From the NCBI GenBank assembly GCA_016190545.1, contig JACPQI010000092.1:1-8172 (forward strand): a DNA stretch of 8,172 nt, in the 5' to 3' direction. Shown piece by piece: positions 5,511 to 8,172 of the stretch. The DNA is from Chloroflexota bacterium. GTDB taxonomy: Bacteria; Chloroflexota; Dehalococcoidia; SHYB01; JACPQI01. Below the pieces are notes generated by a model that saw only the letters and a list, made by a program, of their open reading frames with translations, was not told the DNA's origin and ran no database searches. Positions within the stretch are counted from its first letter, which is position 1. Each line of letters opens with the position of its first letter. Made by a program: the position numbers and the translations under genes.

Positions 5511-6738
5511 GCCCTCCTAGCGCTCCGAAACTATCCTTCTTCCACAAAGCATGATACTCGGCCATCACCTGACGGGCAACCACGGGCCAGGTGAAGCGGG
5601 ACATGCGCGCACGAGCGGCGAGGCCCATCCGGCGGCGTAGGGAAGGTTCCTGTAGCAGCCGTTCTATGCGCTCAGCCAGCAGCGAGGCCGAGCGCTCCGG
5701 CAGCAAATACCCGGTCTGTCCGTCTTCCACTGTTACTGCCAGGCCGCCCACCTGGGTGGCCACCACCGGCGTGCCGCAGGCCATCGCCTCCACGGCCACG
5801 AAGCCGAAGGACTCATAGTAGGACGGTACCACGCAGACATCGGCGGCGCTGTAATAGGCGGGCAACGCGTGGTGGGGCACAGAGCCAGTGAAGCGCAGCC
5901 GCTCGGCTATGCCGAGTTCGGTGGCGAGGGCGCTCAGGCGCTCTACATCGGCGTGGCCGGCGCTGCCGCCACCCACGACAAGCACCGTCAGGTCGTCCCA
6001 TCGCTTCAGCAGCGCGGTGGCCTCCAGCAGCAGGTCCACGCCCTTGAACGGCTCGACGCGGCCCACATAGAGGGCCACGAGGCCTTTCTCCGGCAGGCCC
6101 AGCTGTTTTCTCGATGCTGTCATGTCAAGAGGATGAAATAGGGACAGGTCTACACCGCCCGGGACCACGCGCACCCGGTCCGGCGGCGCGTGATAGAGCC
6201 GCACAAGCTGCTCCTTCTCGTCCGGGTTGAAGGCGAAGAGGGCATCCGCTTTGGTGATGACCTGTCGCTCCGTCGCAATGCGCACAGGTCTTTCCTGTTG
6301 ACCCTTGCGAGCCCGACGTTTCACCTCGCCCAGAGTGTGGAAACTGACCGCCAGGGGTACGCCCCAGCGGCGCTTCAGGGCGGAGGCCACCTTGGCTGAG
6401 AGCCAGTAGTGGCCGTGGACGATGTCGTAAGACAAGCTGTTCGCTTGAGTGAAGGAGAGGACGCCGCGAAGGAACTGGCCCAGGTGCAGGTGGATGTTGT
6501 CCTTCTCCTCTCGATAGGGGCCGGCGGGGATGTGGACCACTCGCGCCCCCTCGCCGATGTCCACCACGCGCGGGTCTCGCGGGTCGTGCTCCCGTGTGTA
6601 GATGTCTATGGAGAGGCCGTGGCGCCCCAGTTCTCGGGCCAGAGCCAGCAAGTAGACGTTCATGCCGCCCGTGTCCCGCTCGCCCAGTCGGCGGAGGGGG
6701 CAGCCATGCACGCTAATGTAGGCGATCCGGTTCAGCAC
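5473..6738 (-). CDS. GT4 family glycosyltransferase (GT-B fold, MshA/sucrose-phosphate-synthase-like)
   Basis: Retaining glycosyltransferase that moves a sugar from a nucleotide donor; 421 residues. The N-terminal domain opens with HGCPLRRLGERDTGGMNVY (11-29), the glycine-rich acceptor/donor loop of the MshA and sucrose-phosphate-synthase type, followed by HGHYWLS (108-114) and SFHTLGEVK (132-140). The donor domain has VPGGVD (192-197), GRVEPFKG (226-233; Arg227 and Lys232 would contact the donor phosphates) and the E-x7-E motif as E309-SFGFVAV-E317, ending in the AMACGTPVVAT helix. It starts at GTG 6738, five bases after AAAGGA (6744-6749). The last 20 or so residues overlap the DUF502 start and look unconserved. 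The upstream neighbour is a BioF2-like acyltransferase, suggesting a glycoconjugate pathway (inference). Acceptor unknown; MshA itself is not claimed, since no other mycothiol gene is here. Confidence 0.93.
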   Translation of the reverse strand: MLNRIAYISVHGCPLRRLGERDTGGMNVYLLALARELGRHGLSIDIYTREHDPRDPRVVDIGEGARVVHIPAGPYREEKDNIHLHLGQFLRGVLSFTQANSLSYDIVHGHYWLSAKVASALKRRWGVPLAVSFHTLGEVKRRARKGQQERPVRIATERQVITKADALFAFNPDEKEQLVRLYHAPPDRVRVVPGGVDLSLFHPLDMTASRKQLGLPEKGLVALYVGRVEPFKGVDLLLEATALLKRWDDLTVLVVGGGSAGHADVERLSALATELGIAERLRFTGSVPHHALPAYYSAADVCVVPSYYESFGFVAVEAMACGTPVVATQVGGLAVTVEDGQTGYLLPERSASLLAERIERLLQEPSLRRRMGLAARARMSRFTWPVVARQVMAEYHALWKKDSFGALGGHDQTAPAWSCHR

Positions 6739-6795
6739 GAACGTCCTTTGTAGCGTATGGGGTGGAGCAGGCCGTGGAGGCGCGCACTGTCCATT

Positions 6796-7782
6796 CTACT
6801 GTCTTGTCAAGAGCAGCTTGGACACCGTGACATCCTTGCCGCCCAGATCGTATTTGTACGGCTCGGCGCCGCGAAGGAAATCGAACCTGTGCGCTCCCTG
6901 CGCGATGGCCTCCTTGATGCATAGCGCCTTCACCAGCAGCCCCACGCTGAGGTGGGCGTATGCGTGGTCGTATCCGCTGTTGTAGAGGGAGAAGACTCCG
7001 TTGTAGGCGAAGCATAGGGCGGTCGCCACTCGCTTGCCGTCCGCCTCCAGGAAGGCCAGTCGCAAGGAGCCCTGGCGGTCCAGCTCCAGGGACAGGCTGC
7101 GGAAAAAGCGCTCCCGCTCCGGCGTGAGGAACTGCCTCTTGTCTTCCCGGCTCCCGGTGAGCAGGGAGAGGAAGTCCGACAGGTCCTCATTCGTGACCCG
7201 GCGGCCATCGCCCAAGGCGACGAAGCGGTAGCCCGGGGCCGTCGTTTCCAGCCGACGCAGCTTGCGGCGCAGTTCGTGGCGGTCCTTCTTGCCGAGAGAT
7301 TGAATGTAGCTGTCCCAATCGCCGGGCAACTCGGCGGCGGGACTCACCGTCTCTACCACCCGCTCCACGCTGAATCCCAGGCTGTGGGCGATGGGTGGCA
7401 GCGCCTCCAGGGTCGGTGAGCCGTCACGCAGACCCGCGAGCTCTACCTGCCGCACGCCCTGGCCGCCAAGGTGGGTGAGCAGTGCGGTGAAGAAGGTCTG
7501 GTGCTGGCCGTCACGTACCAGGAAGTCATGGTAGTCGCAGATGTCCGGATCGGCGACGAAGAGGAGGCGGCCTTCCGCGCGCATGAGCGGCGCCAAGCCC
7601 ACAAGCTGGCCCTCGTGCGTGACAGTGACAATGGCGAGTTGCTTGCCGCCGCCAAACTGCTCCCACCACGTGTGGAGCCACGCTGAAGTCTGAAAGACGC
7701 TGGACTGGGGAGCCTCGGCTAGGAGCTGTGTCCAGTCTCCGGCCGAGGCGACGAAATCTTGCTCTAGCACCTCATGACCCAT
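6796..7782 (-). CDS. BioF2/CelD-type GNAT-like acyltransferase (Acetyltransf_6, PF13480)
   Basis: 328-residue protein of the CelD/BcsL group, GNAT-fold acyltransferases often found in polysaccharide and cell-envelope clusters; substrate unknown. The N-terminal part has the group's SSVFQTSAWLHTWWEQFGGG block (27-46) and a GLAPLM strand. The C-terminal GNAT domain starts at the basic KKDRHELRRKLRRLE helix and includes the RLAFLEADGKRVATALCF strands. It ends with YNSGYDHAYAHLSVG and HRFDFLRGAEPYKYDLGG, the usual C-terminal signature. The frame is open a further 52 codons upstream, but that part reads thrC out of frame and has no family resemblance, so the ATG at 7782 is chosen. It overlaps the end of thrC by 11 bases with only a weak GGA upstream, which suggests translation by re-initiation after thrC. 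A 57-bp gap separates it from the glycosyltransferase. Confidence 0.88.
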   Translation of the reverse strand: MGHEVLEQDFVASAGDWTQLLAEAPQSSVFQTSAWLHTWWEQFGGGKQLAIVTVTHEGQLVGLAPLMRAEGRLLFVADPDICDYHDFLVRDGQHQTFFTALLTHLGGQGVRQVELAGLRDGSPTLEALPPIAHSLGFSVERVVETVSPAAELPGDWDSYIQSLGKKDRHELRRKLRRLETTAPGYRFVALGDGRRVTNEDLSDFLSLLTGSREDKRQFLTPERERFFRSLSLELDRQGSLRLAFLEADGKRVATALCFAYNGVFSLYNSGYDHAYAHLSVGLLVKALCIKEAIAQGAHRFDFLRGAEPYKYDLGGKDVTVSKLLLTRQ

Positions 7783-8172
7783 GTCCGGATGTAAGCCGCA
7801 ACACGCGCTCCACGGCATCCAATTCCGGCGGCAGGTCCACCATACGCGGCTCCGCATAGCGGGCGGCTGTATCGGGGTCCTTGAGGCCGGTACCGGTGAG
7901 CACACACACCGTAACGCTGTTCTTGAGATGCAAGCCATGACGGCAAAGTTTCATGAGGCCTGCGACGGAGGCGGCGGAGGCGGGTTCCACAAAGATACCC
8001 TCTGTACTCGCCAATACCTTGTAGGCCTCGATGATCTCCTCGTCGGTCACGCTGTCGATCGTGCCGCCCGATTCGTCGCGGGCCGCTTCGGCCCCCTTCC
8101 AGCTCGCCGGGTTGCCGATGCGTATAGCCGTGGCGATGGTCTTGGGGCTCTCCACGCGCGCCCCCAGCACGA
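7772..8172 (-). CDS. thrC: Threonine synthase, C-terminal 133 residues (cut by window edge)
   Basis: PLP enzyme that converts O-phosphohomoserine and water to threonine and phosphate, the last step of threonine synthesis. Only the C-terminal third is in the window; the frame runs off the right edge. The visible part carries PKTIATAIRIGNPASWKGA near its start, a hallmark of bacterial ThrC. DEEIIEAYKVLASTEGIFVEPASAAS follows; that Glu-Pro-Ala-Ser-Ala block supplies PLP-phosphate-side contacts in fold-type II enzymes. It closes with a CVLTGTGLKDPD block, where most relatives read TGHGLKDPD (His to Thr). The stop TGA at 7772-7774 lies within the start region of the acyltransferase gene. Related fold-type II enzymes (threonine dehydratase, cysteate synthase) lack the IRIGNPASW block, so thrC is favoured. 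Confidence 0.92.
   Translation of the reverse strand, partial: VLGARVESPKTIATAIRIGNPASWKGAEAARDESGGTIDSVTDEEIIEAYKVLASTEGIFVEPASAASVAGLMKLCRHGLHLKNSVTVCVLTGTGLKDPDTAARYAEPRMVDLPPELDAVERVLRLTSGHGS

Noticed and set aside
6793..6810. Minus-strand TTGACA and TAGAAT near the end of the acyltransferase gene as a promoter for the glycosyltransferase
   Set aside because: The two boxes are only 6 bases apart, far from the required 16-18, and neither has a proper partner at the right distance.
7783..7938. 52-codon N-terminal extension of the acyltransferase
   Set aside because: It overlaps conserved thrC coding sequence in another frame and reads as Cys/Trp/Pro/Arg-rich noise with no family match.

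Overview
The window is GC-rich DNA from a bacterium. The lipoprotein begins with a lipobox followed by a long Ala/Pro/Thr linker, and the neighbours are an amidase, a CubicO-like hydrolase and a luciferase-like oxidoreductase. This mix recalls uncultured Chloroflexota (Dehalococcoidia/SAR202-like genomes). That placement is inference from gene style, not a phylogenetic result. No rRNA, tRNA, CRISPR array, insertion sequence or phage gene was seen.

Left part (1-4795) looks like a small uptake-and-degradation region. An amidase gene cut by the left window edge runs leftward from 608. A divergent control region of about 240 bp separates it from a rightward set: an oligopeptide/nickel-type solute-binding lipoprotein (851-2518), a perfect 16-bp hairpin, a serine-beta-lactamase-fold hydrolase (2609-3763) and a luciferase-like flavin-dependent oxidoreductase (about 3800-4795). 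No permease or ATPase gene is visible beside the binding protein, so it must use a transporter encoded elsewhere. The control region carries a perfect TATAAT for the amidase, a nested hairpin in the amidase leader, and a TTGACA/TACCGT promoter on a 12-bp direct repeat for the rightward genes.

Right part (4839-8172) is all on the minus strand and meets the left set tail to tail across 43 bp. In transcription order it holds the 3' end of threonine synthase (thrC, cut by the right edge), a BioF2/CelD-type GNAT-like acyltransferase, a GT4 glycosyltransferase and a DUF502 membrane protein. The first two overlap by 11 bp, the last two by 38 bp, and the middle gap is 57 bp, so co-transcription is likely. 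The acyltransferase-glycosyltransferase pair suggests making or modifying a glycoconjugate or envelope component; the link to thrC may be only positional.

No convincing new defence, mobile or regulatory system was found. The points most worth a second look are the amidase leader structure, the orphan binding protein with its hydrolytic/oxidative neighbours, the strong hairpin after the binding-protein gene, and atypical catalytic motifs in the hydrolase.
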